From Alphaproteobacteria bacterium (GTDB lineage Bacteria; Pseudomonadota; Alphaproteobacteria; Micavibrionales; Micavibrionaceae): 64,000 nucleotides of DNA. A program made the position numbers and the translations under genes. Where the stretch lies: NCBI GenBank assembly GCA_030427385.1, contig JAUHWR010000001.1, positions 806,001 through 870,000 of the forward strand, in the 5' to 3' direction. Positions 9,440 to 22,603 of this stretch are shown here, one piece after another. Position 1 is the first letter of the stretch; the number at the start of each line of letters is the position of its first letter. The notes under the pieces are model-generated. The model saw only the letters and a program-made list of their open reading frames with translations. It ran no database searches and was not told where the DNA came from.

Positions 9440-10419
9440 TAATGAAGCATATTTTAAAATTTATTTTTCTCGGAGCACTTATCTTGTCCCCCCTTCAGTC
9501 AATTGCACAAGATTTGGATCAAAATGAATCAATTCAATCCGAGGTTACTGATTTCCTAGGAGAGGACTTAAATAAAAATGAAAATACGACTAAAATAATT
9601 TTAGATTCTGCATATAAAAATGTTTTTAATAATAAAATGTATTACCTCGCAAACTTTAGTAACATGTCTAAGTTATTTTGGTACTACGATTTCCCCAGCC
9701 TAGATAATGATGATGATATTGATGCTTTTTTTCAAATAAATGAATGTGAACTATATGAAAAATATCATAATAATGAATTTGAATGGTTACCTATCCGGGA
9801 AACCATGCGTGAATATCTAAGAGCAAATAGAAAGAATTTTTCTAGAAACCTTTATTTTGATATGCCCATTGTTGTTGGGGATTATAATATTGAGAAAAAA
9901 AGCTTTCCTGTACTAGATAGAAGTTTTAATGGGGCAGAGAGAAATTTTTACCCTCACCCGACTACGATGGGATGGGAGGATAACTTTTGTGGCTACACTA
10001 AGTCTATACTTTCAATTGATAATTCTTACCCAAGAGATGCTTTATTTAAATTTATACGCCCACTATCAATTCAAAATATCAAAATTGAGGAAGGTGTCGC
10101 TCGTGATCTTGTAGAGCAATGGGGCAGTCGCTATACACCTCATAGATATTTATATGTAAGATTATATATTACTGTTACCAAGTTTTTAGAACGAGAAGAA
10201 ATTAGAAATAATAAATTGGTACCTGTTTATATTTCTTATATTGATGGATATGAAATATTTAGGGAGGTCTCAATGGAAAATCTTCTTTATAAAAAAATAT
10301 ATAAGACCAAAGCTCCATCGTCTTCTTCTGTAAAAAGCAATGATCGTTCGGAGGCTGAAACAAGTAGCAATCAAGACGAGCTTCCTAAATCTAAAGAGGA
10401 ACTTATTGAGAAATTTTGA
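9436..10419 (+). CDS. Exported protein of unknown function
   Basis: A 327-residue, very AT-rich gene whose ATG overlaps the mutY stop (ATGA); a second ATG at 9442 could also be used. Residues 1-24 form a signal peptide ending SIAQD. The mature part is rich in Asn, Tyr, Asp and charged residues, has a few cysteines, and ends in a Ser/Glu/Lys-rich tail that is probably disordered. I recognise no domain. Its base composition is lower in GC than mutY, which hints at a lineage-specific gene. Confidence 0.7.
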   Translation: MIMKHILKFIFLGALILSPLQSIAQDLDQNESIQSEVTDFLGEDLNKNENTTKIILDSAYKNVFNNKMYYLANFSNMSKLFWYYDFPSLDNDDDIDAFFQINECELYEKYHNNEFEWLPIRETMREYLRANRKNFSRNLYFDMPIVVGDYNIEKKSFPVLDRSFNGAERNFYPHPTTMGWEDNFCGYTKSILSIDNSYPRDALFKFIRPLSIQNIKIEEGVARDLVEQWGSRYTPHRYLYVRLYITVTKFLEREEIRNNKLVPVYISYIDGYEIFREVSMENLLYKKIYKTKAPSSSSVKSNDRSEAETSSNQDELPKSKEELIEKF

Positions 10420-10426
10420 GTGTTAC

Positions 10427-11548
<1,122 letters not shown>

Positions 11549-11563
11549 TTAGATTTAACTGCC

Positions 11564-11597
11564 GAATCACTAAAGATAATTAGCGACTCCTTGTCAA
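11564..11597 (-). promoter_or_regulatory. ccrM promoter with GANTC sites
   Basis: On the minus strand a perfect -35 TTGACA (11592-11597) is followed after 17 bases by a weak -10 TTTAGT (11569-11574). One GANTC site lies in the spacer (11585-11589) and another directly after the -10 (11564-11568). Two more sit just upstream, at 11606-11610 and 11617-11621, and a fifth (11527-11531) lies in codons 2-4 of ccrM. Methylation control of this promoter by CcrM itself is the obvious inference and is known in Caulobacter. Confidence 0.65.
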
Positions 11598-11600
11598 GTT

Positions 11601-11621
11601 AAAAAGACTCTTATTAGAGTC
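11601..11621 (-). terminator. rnhB intrinsic terminator
   Basis: On the minus strand, immediately after the rnhB stop, GACTCT and AGAGTC form a six-pair stem with a four-base loop, followed by TTTTT. Both arms contain a GANTC site, so terminator and methylation sites coincide. Confidence 0.55.
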
Positions 11622-11622
11622 A

Positions 11623-12261
11623 CTAAGCAGCAAGTGCTTGTTTAATGGGAGAAAAAGAAGTTCTGTGATGGGGTGAAACACCTGATTTTTCTATAGCTAA
11701 CAAGTGTTTCTTTGATCCGTAGCCTGAATTAGTATTCCATCCATAGCATGGAAATTTATGGTGAAGCTCTAACATAATTTTATCGCGGGACACTTTTGCT
11801 AAAATTGATGCTGCAGCAATTTCTAAATGTTTACTATCACCTTTAATTACGGTTTCTAAGGAGCAGGGCAGCCTTTTGGGGCTTTGATTACCATCAATTA
11901 ACGCATGGAATTTTTGCGACGCAGCATTTCTAATCATATTAAAGTATGATCGTTCCATGGCCATTAAGCTTGCCTGAAGAATATTAATTTTATCAATCTC
12001 CTCCACACTCGAGAATGCAATGCCTGTCAGGCTATATTTTTGAATGAGTGGAAATAATTGTTCTCTTTTTTTGGCGGTAAGTTTTTTACTGTCTGTAACA
12101 CTGCCCCAAAAATCCATATTTTTGTTTTCTAAGGGGATATGTACGCATGCGGCCGCAACAGGCCCGGCCAGGGGGCCGCGCCCAGCCTCATCTATACCGC
12201 ATATATAAAGATCATCCCTCAAGGCTTTTTCCGGCAATTTCATAAACATTTGGGGAGACAT
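11623..12261 (-). CDS. rnhB: Ribonuclease HII
   Basis: RNase HII cleaves RNA in RNA-DNA hybrids and single ribonucleotides in DNA. The 212-residue protein has the acidic motif GIDEAGRGPLAGPV near the N-terminus, a TDSKKLT motif and the later DGNQ and SILAKVSRD motifs. The start is uncertain: ATGs at 12261, 12249 and 12243 all lie inside the 3' end of pepN, and none has a clear Shine-Dalgarno sequence. Overlap with pepN implies co-transcription; a terminator after the stop separates it from ccrM. Confidence 0.94.
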   Translation of the reverse strand: MSPQMFMKLPEKALRDDLYICGIDEAGRGPLAGPVAAACVHIPLENKNMDFWGSVTDSKKLTAKKREQLFPLIQKYSLTGIAFSSVEEIDKINILQASLMAMERSYFNMIRNAASQKFHALIDGNQSPKRLPCSLETVIKGDSKHLEIAAASILAKVSRDKIMLELHHKFPCYGWNTNSGYGSKKHLLAIEKSGVSPHHRTSFSPIKQALAA

Positions 12262-14821
12262 TTTTCATGTTAACAATTTCCTCTAACACCGTTTTCATTT
12301 TATTTTGACGGTCATAGGAATAACGTCTCCATTCGCGCATAGGATTTAACAAGCGCGCTGCAATTTGAGGGTTAATTTCATTTAATTCAAAAATAGCGTT
12401 TTTAAGAAAATCATATCCTCGCCCATCCTGACTATGGAATTGTACCGGATTATTCATGGCAAAAGCACCATATAGGCTGCGAACACGATTTGGATTTTTG
12501 ATATTAAACGAAGGATGATTTTTTAGCTCATTTAGAATATCAAAAATATTATCCTGAACTGTCATCACCTGCGCGGAGAACCATTTATCAATCACAAGCG
12601 GGAAGTCTTTAAAGCGCTCATAAAAACTGCTCAAAGCGTCTGTACGTTCTTGTGACCCTGTCATAGCGATTAACCCATTAAGAGCGGCCATACGGTCTGT
12701 CATATTGTCTGCGTTATTATAAGCAGTGTGACATCTTAAAATATCATCAGGCATGCGTCTGTTTGATAATAATAAAAGCGCTGTATTTTTTAAGGCACGT
12801 TGCCCCATTGCCTGCGGAGAAATTGAAAAAGCACCTTTACTTTGATTGCTATCAATTAATTCCTCTAATAAATGCCCATGCCGGTCACGCAGAGTATTAA
12901 TCATGCTTTCACGCGCATTATATATTTCATCTGGATTTATCGTTTTTTGTGCGCTGGCAATGCGCTGTACGTCTGGAATTGAAATGGCACGCGCCATAAG
13001 CGCTTTATCAGCATCCTTGTTTAGCCCACGTTTCAAAAGCGCGCCATAGGCATCAACGTAATCTTCCGGAACAGCAATATCATCTATTATCATCTGATCT
13101 ATGACTTGCAGTGCCAGCTTTTGTCCAGCTTCCCATCTATTGAACCCATCTGGATCATGAACCATTAAGAAGCGTAGATGATCTCTTGTTAAATCATCAT
13201 GAAGTATGACGGGCGCAGAAAAATTACGCAGCAAAGAGGGGACAGGCTCATCGGGAATATTATTGAATGTAAATGTTTGTTGAGGTTCCTTTAAATGTAA
13301 GACTTCCTCATGAATATCTGTCCCCTCTGGTGAAAGCAGTCCTATTTTTATAGGTATATGCATAGCTTTTTTATGTTTTTGCCCCGGTGTTTCTGGGATT
13401 TCTTGTCTCAAAGAGAGCGTGTACGTCTCATGCTCAGCATCATAATGCCCCTGCGCGGTTATTTTTGGTGTACCTGCTTGAGAATACCAAAGCTTAAACT
13501 GGGACAGATCAACCCCGCTGGCATCTTCCATGGCTTTTACAAAGTCATCGCAAGTTACGGCTTGCCCATCATGACGATCAAAATAAAGATCTGTTCCTTT
13601 GCGAAAGTTTTTTGCGCCAAGCAAGGTATGGATCATGCGAATGACCTCTGCGCCTTTTTCATAGACGGTCATTGTATAAAAATTATCAATCTCAATATAA
13701 TTATCCGGGCGAATTGGGTGGGCAAGGGGGCCGGCATCTTCCGAAAATTGCATTTTGCGCAACATAGAAACATCATCAATTCTTTGTACGCCTCTGGAAT
13801 TTAAATCGGCTGAAAATTCTTGATCGCGAAAAACGGTTAGCCCTTCTTTTAAAGAAAGCTGAAACCAATCACGGCATGTGACGCGATTACCCGTCCAATT
13901 ATGAAAGTATTCATGACCGATCACGCTTTCCACACGCATAAAATCACTATCTGTCGCTGTATCAAAATGTGCCAATGTCAGCGCCGTATTGAAAATATTC
14001 AATGATGTATTCTCCATCGCGCCCATATTAAAATCACTAACCGCAACGACATTAAACAAACTATATTGATATTCGCGCCCATAGGTATCCTCATCCCATT
14101 TCATTGATTTTTGAATGGATACCATTGCATGATCAATCTGATGCTCATCCCCCTTACGAACGTAAATATATAAATCTACGTTTTTGCCTGACATTGTCGT
14201 AAACGTATCATGTAAGTGAACTAAGTTTCCGGCAACCAATGCAAATAAATAACAGGGCTTTGGTGTATTATCTTCAAATGTGACAAAATGTTGTCCATTC
14301 CCTAATTTGCCTTTTTCAACGGGCTCCCCGTTAGATAAAAGTATAGGATATTTTTCCTGATCTCCTTCAATACGTACAGTAAAAGTCGCCAAAACATCTG
14401 GACGATCCTGATAATACGTGATTCTACGAAAACCTTCTGCCTCACATTGGGTGCAAAACGTCCCATTTGAGGTATAAAGCCCCTCTAGCCTTGTATTTGC
14501 GGCTGGGTTAATTTCAGTGACAATCTCTAAACTGAACTTATCCCCAGGGTTATTCAAAGTTATACCATCCTTACTCATGGTGTAATCCACAGAGTTATCC
14601 AGAGGTACGCCGTCTTTTTTGAATGATACTAATTTTAAATCATCACCATTTAAGAAAAGGCTATCTGACTTGGATAAAGGATTTTTATAATATGAGGTCG
14701 TTGTCGTAACATGTGTACGCTCCTCTGATAACAAAAATGTCATCGTGACTTGATCAACAAGATAGGGAGGGGGGGCGTAATCTATAAGGTATTTAGTTTG
14801 GGGCGGGGAATCTGTTCTCAT
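12212..14821 (-). CDS. pepN: Aminopeptidase N (M1 zinc metallopeptidase)
   Basis: An 869-residue cytosolic aminopeptidase trimming N-terminal residues from peptides. It has the exopeptidase motif GAMEN at 267-271 and the zinc site HEYFH at 303-307 with the third ligand E326. The long C-terminal alpha-solenoid and ending are typical of bacterial PepN. The length matches E. coli PepN. The gene precedes rnhB with overlap, and proB lies 19 bases upstream on the same strand, so proB-pepN-rnhB may share a transcript. Confidence 0.96.
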   Translation of the reverse strand: MRTDSPPQTKYLIDYAPPPYLVDQVTMTFLLSEERTHVTTTTSYYKNPLSKSDSLFLNGDDLKLVSFKKDGVPLDNSVDYTMSKDGITLNNPGDKFSLEIVTEINPAANTRLEGLYTSNGTFCTQCEAEGFRRITYYQDRPDVLATFTVRIEGDQEKYPILLSNGEPVEKGKLGNGQHFVTFEDNTPKPCYLFALVAGNLVHLHDTFTTMSGKNVDLYIYVRKGDEHQIDHAMVSIQKSMKWDEDTYGREYQYSLFNVVAVSDFNMGAMENTSLNIFNTALTLAHFDTATDSDFMRVESVIGHEYFHNWTGNRVTCRDWFQLSLKEGLTVFRDQEFSADLNSRGVQRIDDVSMLRKMQFSEDAGPLAHPIRPDNYIEIDNFYTMTVYEKGAEVIRMIHTLLGAKNFRKGTDLYFDRHDGQAVTCDDFVKAMEDASGVDLSQFKLWYSQAGTPKITAQGHYDAEHETYTLSLRQEIPETPGQKHKKAMHIPIKIGLLSPEGTDIHEEVLHLKEPQQTFTFNNIPDEPVPSLLRNFSAPVILHDDLTRDHLRFLMVHDPDGFNRWEAGQKLALQVIDQMIIDDIAVPEDYVDAYGALLKRGLNKDADKALMARAISIPDVQRIASAQKTINPDEIYNARESMINTLRDRHGHLLEELIDSNQSKGAFSISPQAMGQRALKNTALLLLSNRRMPDDILRCHTAYNNADNMTDRMAALNGLIAMTGSQERTDALSSFYERFKDFPLVIDKWFSAQVMTVQDNIFDILNELKNHPSFNIKNPNRVRSLYGAFAMNNPVQFHSQDGRGYDFLKNAIFELNEINPQIAARLLNPMREWRRYSYDRQNKMKTVLEEIVNMKNVSPNVYEIAGKSLEG

Positions 14822-14840
14822 ATAAACAGATTACACGTTT

Positions 14841-17020
<2,180 letters not shown>

Positions 17021-17037
17021 TTATATCTTGGTTATAA

Positions 17038-17319
17038 TTATTCAGCCGCCTGAGGAATACTCTCATTCGCCGGAACAACATTTACAATAGAGCGATCATT
17101 ACGACCACGTGTAAACTTCACTGCACCGTCAATCAAAGAGAAGATGGTGTGATCTTTACCAAGACCAACGCCTTTTCCTGGATGCCATTTGGTACCACGT
17201 TGACGAATAATAATATTTCCGGCAAGAACTTCTTCACCACCAAATTTTTTCACGCCCAGACGTTTACTCTCTGAATCGCGCCCGTTTCTGGTACTACCGC
17301 CTGCTTTTTTATGTGCCAT
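17038..17319 (-). CDS. rpmA: 50S ribosomal protein L27
   Basis: Large-subunit protein of 93 residues near the peptidyl-transferase centre. The N-terminus [17 protein letters not shown] is diagnostic, followed by the GTKWHPG motif typical of L27. There is no cleavable N-terminal extension. It lies 35 bases after rplU and before a strong terminator. Confidence 0.98.
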   Translation of the reverse strand: MAHKKAGGSTRNGRDSESKRLGVKKFGGEEVLAGNIIIRQRGTKWHPGKGVGLGKDHTIFSLIDGAVKFTRGRNDRSIVNVVPANESIPQAAE

Positions 17320-17354
17320 GATTAAATACTCCGTATAAACTAATTATAATTAAA

Positions 17355-17669
17355 TTAAGCTGCTTTAATATCTGTAATCTGGATTACAGTAAGCTCTTGC
17401 TTATGACCTTTTTTACGACGGTAATTTTGACGACGCTTTTTCTTAAAGATCACAACTTTTTCACCGCGTGTTTGCTTCACGATCGTGGCATTGATTGATG
17501 CTCCCTTTACGGAAGGCTCGCCAGTTGTAGCTTTTTTACCGTCGAACAAGAATAAGACTTCATCCAACGTCACTGCGCTGCCTTCATCACCTTCCAGCTT
17601 TTCAACTGTAATTTTATCGTCTTTAGCAACTTTGTATTGCTTGCCGCCTGTTTTTAGGACTGCGAACAT
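17355..17669 (-). CDS. rplU: 50S ribosomal protein L21
   Basis: Large-subunit protein of 104 residues starting [14 protein letters not shown], the classical L21 N-terminus. The basic stretch [15 protein letters not shown] binds 23S rRNA. An in-frame ATG four codons upstream (17681) exists, but the family start at 17669 is preferred; the bases before it, GGAGAGACCT, give a reasonable ribosome binding site. First gene of rplU-rpmA. Confidence 0.97.
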   Translation of the reverse strand: MFAVLKTGGKQYKVAKDDKITVEKLEGDEGSAVTLDEVLFLFDGKKATTGEPSVKGASINATIVKQTRGEKVVIFKKKRRQNYRRKKGHKQELTVIQITDIKAA

Positions 17670-17779
17670 AGGTCTCTCCATATATAAATCGAAATGTGTT
17701 ATAATCTTATAATGCCCACTGTGTCAAGCTTATTTAACCAAATTTTCTAAGCTTTTACACAGTTTTTTAGTTCTACGCT

Positions 17780-19066
17780 TTAGGCCGCGGCGTCTTTCTT
17801 ATCTTTTTTCTTTTTTGAATGTACAACCTTTGGTGGCTTTGATGGATTATCAACGTTTTCTGCCGTTATGATAACCTTTTCTGCATCTTCCATGTCGGGA
17901 ATATCATACATAGTATCCATCAGTAAGGTTTCAAGAATAGATCGCAAACCACGTGCGCCTGTCTTACGGGCGATTGCTTTCTTTGCAATGGCAGTAAGCG
18001 CATCTTTCTTAAATTCCAGCTCTACGCCTTCCATTTCGAATAATTTGGCATATTGCTTCGTAAGGGCGTTCTTCGGCTCGGTCAAAATTGTAATCAGAGC
18101 GTCTTCATCAAGATTTTCCAAAGTGGCAATTAATGGTAAGCGACCAACAAATTCAGGAATAAGTCCGAATTTCAGCAGATCTTCCGGTTCCAAATTAACC
18201 AGAAGTTCACCGACATCGCGTTCATCTTTAGATTGAACATCTGCGCCAAAGCCAATTGTTGTGCCACGTCCTTTATTTGCCAAAATCTTTTCGATTCCGG
18301 CAAATGCACCGCCGCATATAAATAGCATGTTAGAGGTATCAACCTGTAAGAATTCCTGCTGTGGGTGCTTACGACCACCTTGCGGGGGAACAGATGCAAC
18401 TGTTCCTTCCATTAATTTCAATAATGCTTGCTGTACGCCTTCACCTGATACATCACGGGTAATTGATGGGTTATCTGATTTACGGGAAATTTTGTCAATC
18501 TCGTCAATATAGACAATCCCTTTTTGGGCGCGCTCAACATTATAATCGGATGCTTGCAGAAGTTTCAGAACAATATTCTCAACATCTTCGCCAACATAAC
18601 CGGCTTCGGTTAACGTTGTGGCATCGGCCATTGTAAACGGCACATCAATAATTTTAGCAAGTGTTTGCGCCAGAAGAGTCTTCCCGCAACCAGTCGGCCC
18701 AACCAAAAGAATATTTGATTTTGAAATCTCGATATCTGCGCCTGAACCGGATCCACCCGCTTCCAAACGTTTATAATGGTTATGAACCGCAACCGCCATA
18801 ATACGTTTTGCACGTGTTTGGCCGATCACATAATCATCCAATACGGCCTTGATTTCAGACGGGGTAGGAATGCCGTCTTCTTCGCTGCGTACGAGTTGGG
18901 TTTTATCCTCTTCACGAATGATATCAACGCACAGCTCAACGCATTCATTACAAATGAAAACGTTAGGCCCGGCAATCAGCTTTTTAACTTCATGCTGGCT
19001 TTTACCGCAAAAGGAGCAGTAAAGCGTATTTTTGTTATCTTCGGTATTATCGTCGTTTTTGCTCAT
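17780..19066 (-). CDS. clpX: ATP-dependent Clp protease ATP-binding subunit ClpX
   Basis: Hexameric AAA+ unfoldase that feeds substrates to ClpP. The N-terminal zinc-binding domain has the cysteine pairs YCSFCGK and ICNECVELC. Walker A is GPTGCGKT, Walker B YIDEIDKI, with sensor regions and a C-terminal AAA small domain. I chose the start at 19066 (MSKNDDNT), 428 residues; an upstream in-frame ATG at 19102 would add 12 residues. clpP is not adjacent: the upstream neighbour is divergent, so clpX seems to have its own promoter here. Confidence 0.96.
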   Translation of the reverse strand: MSKNDDNTEDNKNTLYCSFCGKSQHEVKKLIAGPNVFICNECVELCVDIIREEDKTQLVRSEEDGIPTPSEIKAVLDDYVIGQTRAKRIMAVAVHNHYKRLEAGGSGSGADIEISKSNILLVGPTGCGKTLLAQTLAKIIDVPFTMADATTLTEAGYVGEDVENIVLKLLQASDYNVERAQKGIVYIDEIDKISRKSDNPSITRDVSGEGVQQALLKLMEGTVASVPPQGGRKHPQQEFLQVDTSNMLFICGGAFAGIEKILANKGRGTTIGFGADVQSKDERDVGELLVNLEPEDLLKFGLIPEFVGRLPLIATLENLDEDALITILTEPKNALTKQYAKLFEMEGVELEFKKDALTAIAKKAIARKTGARGLRSILETLLMDTMYDIPDMEDAEKVIITAENVDNPSKPPKVVHSKKKKDKKDAAA

Positions 19067-19210
19067 AAATATCTTTCGGTTTGTAGAATCACCTAAGTTC
19101 ACTTTGCCAAGCTGCGGAGGCTACTTCAAGCATTATTATAATTATATAGTCTTTGTGTTGCGATTCTACCATCCTTGTCCTACATTACAGAAAAGAAATA
19201 AGAGGTATGT

Positions 19211-19417
19211 ATGAATCTTACAAAACTATTTAAAAAACATGTTCTTGGTATTGAAGCCAATGAACCTATAAATTTATCACATTTATTGCTAGGCGGCGCA
19301 CGATTACATGGCCTAGGCGATGCGATGGATGCAGATAAGCCTGAAAAAGGTACGCCTGTTACTGCTCCAAAACCTAAAGAGGATCACACAAATTCTTCTT
19401 TGATTATTGCTATTTGA
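19211..19417 (+). CDS. Small protein of unknown function upstream of sufE
   Basis: A 68-residue protein with a basic N-terminus (MNLTKLFKKHVLG), a short Leu/Gly/Ala segment, a Pro/Lys-rich stretch and a hydrophobic end. AGAGG lies six bases upstream of the ATG. It stops two bases before the sufE ATG, so the two are probably co-expressed. No domain recognised. Confidence 0.55.
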   Translation: MNLTKLFKKHVLGIEANEPINLSHLLLGGARLHGLGDAMDADKPEKGTPVTAPKPKEDHTNSSLIIAI

Positions 19418-19419
19418 TA

Positions 19420-19821
19420 ATGCTTCCTCATATTCAATCTTTAAGTGATGATTTTGCATTATTTGATAATTGGGAGGATCGTTATTCTTACCTAATAGAT
19501 TTGGGCAAGAATATTCCGTCAATGCCTGATGAGCTCAAAACAGATGCGAGCATTGTTACAGGCTGCACAAGCCGTGTATGGATGATAACAACCGTGAATG
19601 AAGACGGATGCTTACTATTGCAAGCGGATAGTGACGCACATATTGTACGCGGTTTAATTGGTGTTTTAATGAAAATATATAATCACCAGCCTGTACGTTT
19701 AATCAAAGACATTGATATTAAACAGGCTTTTTCTGAAATAGGTTTAGAAAGCCACCTATCGCCCAATCGCAGAAATGGTTTTTTTAGTATGGTTGAGCGG
19801 TTACAACTAATTGCTAAATAA
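19420..19821 (+). CDS. sufE: SufE-like cysteine desulfurase sulfur acceptor
   Basis: SufE accepts persulfide sulfur from SufS and passes it to iron-sulfur cluster assembly. The 133-residue protein carries the active cysteine in the motif IVTGCTSRVWM and the typical helix/sheet pattern. Start at the ATG 19420 (MLPHIQSL), two bases after the upstream stop. Other suf genes are not in the window. Confidence 0.93.
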   Translation: MLPHIQSLSDDFALFDNWEDRYSYLIDLGKNIPSMPDELKTDASIVTGCTSRVWMITTVNEDGCLLLQADSDAHIVRGLIGVLMKIYNHQPVRLIKDIDIKQAFSEIGLESHLSPNRRNGFFSMVERLQLIAK

Positions 19822-19833
19822 CAAAAAATAAAT

Positions 19834-20412
19834 CTATTTGGTTTTTGATTGGTGCTTTGGAGTAACGCTTCTTAAAATATCTGCAAACAATTTATCGCCG
19901 TCCGGCCCTTTTTCCAAGCTCATTTCACCGTCAACTGTTAGTAAAGATCCCTTGGATAGCCACACTTGTGTTACAAATATTTTTGTGGCAAAGCCCGCCG
20001 TTTTTAAACCGCTGGTGCTAATAATCTTTAAATCATTTTCTTCTTCTTGGTAACTGATTGGTGGTGGTTCCGATAAATTTGAATCCTGAACCATTTGATA
20101 AAGAATATATTCAAGATTTTCGCGAGTATATGTTTTGTAAAGCTCTGGCGTGACCAATGTGCAGCTCATCTCTACATTGATTGTTTTATCCATTTCATCG
20201 CGATGTGTATATTGAGCCAATTCATAGCAAGGCTGCGTTGCATCGGATGGACATCGTTGGGTAAAATGAGGCTCGGTAGGGAATGTAGCTGAGAAATCAC
20301 ATCCTTCAGGGGCGTAAGTATAAGCGCCCTGAGCAAAGGCCGAAGAATAAGACGCTAAGCAAAACAGAGTGAAAATGAATTTAAAGCAGAACTTACTTAT
20401 TAATCTCTCCAT
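19834..20412 (-). CDS. Exported protein of unknown function
   Basis: Starting at MERLISKF (20412) gives 192 residues with a signal peptide of about 28 residues ending SSAFAQ. The mature domain has several cysteines (CDFSATFP, CPSDATQPCYE and one CTLV), suggesting disulfides in the periplasm. Its start overlaps the 3' end of hisS by 13 bases, implying co-transcription. The overall pattern vaguely recalls the exported protein at 44012-44626, without clear homology. I do not recognise a family. Confidence 0.7.
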   Translation of the reverse strand: MERLISKFCFKFIFTLFCLASYSSAFAQGAYTYAPEGCDFSATFPTEPHFTQRCPSDATQPCYELAQYTHRDEMDKTINVEMSCTLVTPELYKTYTRENLEYILYQMVQDSNLSEPPPISYQEEENDLKIISTSGLKTAGFATKIFVTQVWLSKGSLLTVDGEMSLEKGPDGDKLFADILRSVTPKHQSKTK

Positions 20413-21755
20413 AAACTTGCCTCTGCTTTTTTCTGTTCGCCGGTGACCAAATTTTTTATCTCTCCTAAATCTGGGAACCATACATAGGTTATGCCTTTTT
20501 TTTCTGCATAGCTAATTTGTTTGCCAATTTTTTGCGGAGCATGAAATGTTTCAACTTTATAACCACGTTCACGGAGAGTACGTGCCGTATTCATGGCATT
20601 TTCTCTTTGATCTTCCGCAGGCAGGGCTACAAGAATTTGAGTAGGGCACTTCGCCTTTGGTTTTATATAATTATGATGGCGCAAAACATCAAAAAGTCGT
20701 GTAAAGCCGATTGAAATACCAACGCCGGGTAAGTGTTTGTTTATGTATGATCCTGCCAAATCATCATAACGCCCGCCGGAACAAACAGAAGAAGTAAATT
20801 CAGGAATATCCAACAGATTGGTTTCATATACTGTACCGGTATAATAATCTAAACCGCGAACAATGGATAGATCTCCCTTAACGGCGTGTTCGGGAAGGTG
20901 GGAGAGTTGATCCAACACAAAAGCAAGTTCGGTTAAGCCTTCAATCGCTTTGGTGGCATCTTTAATGCCATTATCTGCGAATCCTTCAATAAAATTATGA
21001 ATCTCAGATGATGAAGAGAACTTTTTCTCTAATAATCCCAGTATGACTTTAATTATTATTTTTTTATCAATGGGCGTATATTTTTGATCTACATACTCAT
21101 CGATTTGTTTATCCAGCGTTTCTAAAAACTCGTCTTCAGAAATTTTGTCTTTTTTGTCTATTAAATGGAATAGGTTAATTTGATTGTCTTGTTCTATGCC
21201 ATATTTCTCAAAGAAACCGGCAAATATTTTTTTGTTAGAAATTTTAATTTGTATGCGGCCAATATCAAGCCCGTTTAGGACTTCATGAATAATTGCCGGT
21301 ATTTCTGCATCAAAGTGCAGGGGGAGGTTGTCAACATTAATAACATCAATATCACACTGCAAAAATTCACGCATACGTCCCAATTGGGGGCGTTCACCAC
21401 GCCATACTTTTTGCATTTGATATCGTTTGAAAGGAAAAGTTAGCTCATTAAAATGTTGTGCTGTATATCTGGCAAAAGGAACCGTTTGGTCAAAATGTAG
21501 CCCCAGACGAGAATCCTTAGTATCTTTCTCATCCGCTTGTAATCGCGTTAGCGTATAAATTTCTTTATCCGTCTCACCCTTTGCAAGCAGGACATCTAAC
21601 TCCTCAACACACGGTGTTTCAATGGAAGTAAATCCATACGATTCAAAAACCATACGAATATGATCTAACCATTTTTGCTCAACCAATCGCTCCTCGGGAA
21701 GCCACTCTGGAAATCCGCTAATGGGCTTAGGCTTATAAATCTGTTTTTTGCTCAT
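20400..21755 (-). CDS. hisS: Histidyl-tRNA synthetase
   Basis: Class II synthetase of 451 residues charging tRNA-His. Motif 2 region with QMQKVWRGERPQLGRMREF, the histidine-binding motif IVRGLDYYTGTVYE, the GGRYDDL loop and motif 3 (GVGISIGFTRLF) are all visible. A C-terminal anticodon-binding domain covers about the last 95 residues. It is longer than the E. coli enzyme, with an insertion in the middle third. Transcribed with the downstream exported-protein gene. Confidence 0.96.
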   Translation of the reverse strand: MSKKQIYKPKPISGFPEWLPEERLVEQKWLDHIRMVFESYGFTSIETPCVEELDVLLAKGETDKEIYTLTRLQADEKDTKDSRLGLHFDQTVPFARYTAQHFNELTFPFKRYQMQKVWRGERPQLGRMREFLQCDIDVINVDNLPLHFDAEIPAIIHEVLNGLDIGRIQIKISNKKIFAGFFEKYGIEQDNQINLFHLIDKKDKISEDEFLETLDKQIDEYVDQKYTPIDKKIIIKVILGLLEKKFSSSSEIHNFIEGFADNGIKDATKAIEGLTELAFVLDQLSHLPEHAVKGDLSIVRGLDYYTGTVYETNLLDIPEFTSSVCSGGRYDDLAGSYINKHLPGVGISIGFTRLFDVLRHHNYIKPKAKCPTQILVALPAEDQRENAMNTARTLRERGYKVETFHAPQKIGKQISYAEKKGITYVWFPDLGEIKNLVTGEQKKAEASLWRD

Positions 21756-21794
21756 AGTTTTGTTTTAACGAGGAGAAAACAACGTGTCGAGATT

Positions 21795-22295
21795 TTATTC
21801 AGGAAGTTGCCAGTTATCACGTACAAAATGACATGTATAACCAGTGGGATGTTTTTCCAAATAAGCCTGATGTTCTGGCTCTGCTTCATAAAAAGTGCCG
21901 GCTGAGGTGACTTCAGTCACAATTTTGCCCGGTAAAAAATCGGCCTCATCAATCTGCTTTATCAAAGACAGAGCCACATCTTTTTGATGTTGATCCTGAT
22001 AAAATATCGCAGAACGATACTGGCTTCCTATGTCATGACCTTGTTGATTTAGGGACGTGGGGTTATGCATTTTAAAAAAGAAAATTAATACGTCACGAAA
22101 GTTAGTACGTGTTTCATCATACGTAATCTCAATGGCCTCTGCATGCCCTGTATTTCCTGTGCAAATATCCTTATAAGTTGGGTTGGGTGTGTGCCCCCCG
22201 GTATATCCAACACGGACACTGACGACGCCAGGCTGTTTACGGAATAAATCTTCCATACCCCAAAAACATCCGCCGGCTAATATAGCTATCTCCAT
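21795..22295 (-). CDS. msrA: Peptide methionine-S-sulfoxide reductase
   Basis: Repairs oxidised methionine (S epimer). The 166-residue protein has the catalytic cysteine in GGCFWGMED near the N-terminus, with the family motifs [17 protein letters not shown] and GSQYRSAIF. No signal peptide, so cytosolic. It is a normal-length stand-alone MsrA without a fused MsrB. Confidence 0.97.
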   Translation of the reverse strand: MEIAILAGGCFWGMEDLFRKQPGVVSVRVGYTGGHTPNPTYKDICTGNTGHAEAIEITYDETRTNFRDVLIFFFKMHNPTSLNQQGHDIGSQYRSAIFYQDQHQKDVALSLIKQIDEADFLPGKIVTEVTSAGTFYEAEPEHQAYLEKHPTGYTCHFVRDNWQLPE

Positions 22296-22346
22296 TGATA
22301 TGAAGTGGGGGGTAAAAGTTATAACGTCAAGTCGTTGAAAAAAATA

Positions 22347-22538
22347 TTATGCTACTTTTGTAAAAGGAAACGGAATAATGTTCATTTCTGCCGCAGATGG
22401 GGCTTGGTTTTGAAAAGCGTCAGTTTGCATCTGCGCTTGATCCGCGATTATCTCTAATTCTGCCTGAGAGCGTGTATTTCCTTGATGTTCCATGGGTGGA
22501 TTTTTGACTACGTTTGCAAAATGATTATACATGCTCAT
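22347..22538 (-). CDS. Small protein of unknown function
   Basis: A 63-residue protein starting MSMYNHFANVV, with a GAGGA ribosome binding site seven bases before the ATG. Rich in Gln, Ala, Pro and Met, with no membrane segment. The good ribosome site supports translation. It lies between msrA and the permease gene on the same strand. Function unknown. Confidence 0.5.
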   Translation of the reverse strand: MSMYNHFANVVKNPPMEHQGNTRSQAELEIIADQAQMQTDAFQNQAPSAAEMNIIPFPFTKVA

Positions 22539-22603
22539 GTTAGTCCTCTTTTTTATTAGGCTGCCTAAGTACATCATTGACAATCATATGTCAAATATAA
22601 GGG

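Noticed and set aside
13358-13804. 148-residue plus-strand frame inside pepN
   Set aside because: pepN has all catalytic motifs across this range; the opposite frame has no ribosome binding site and odd composition.
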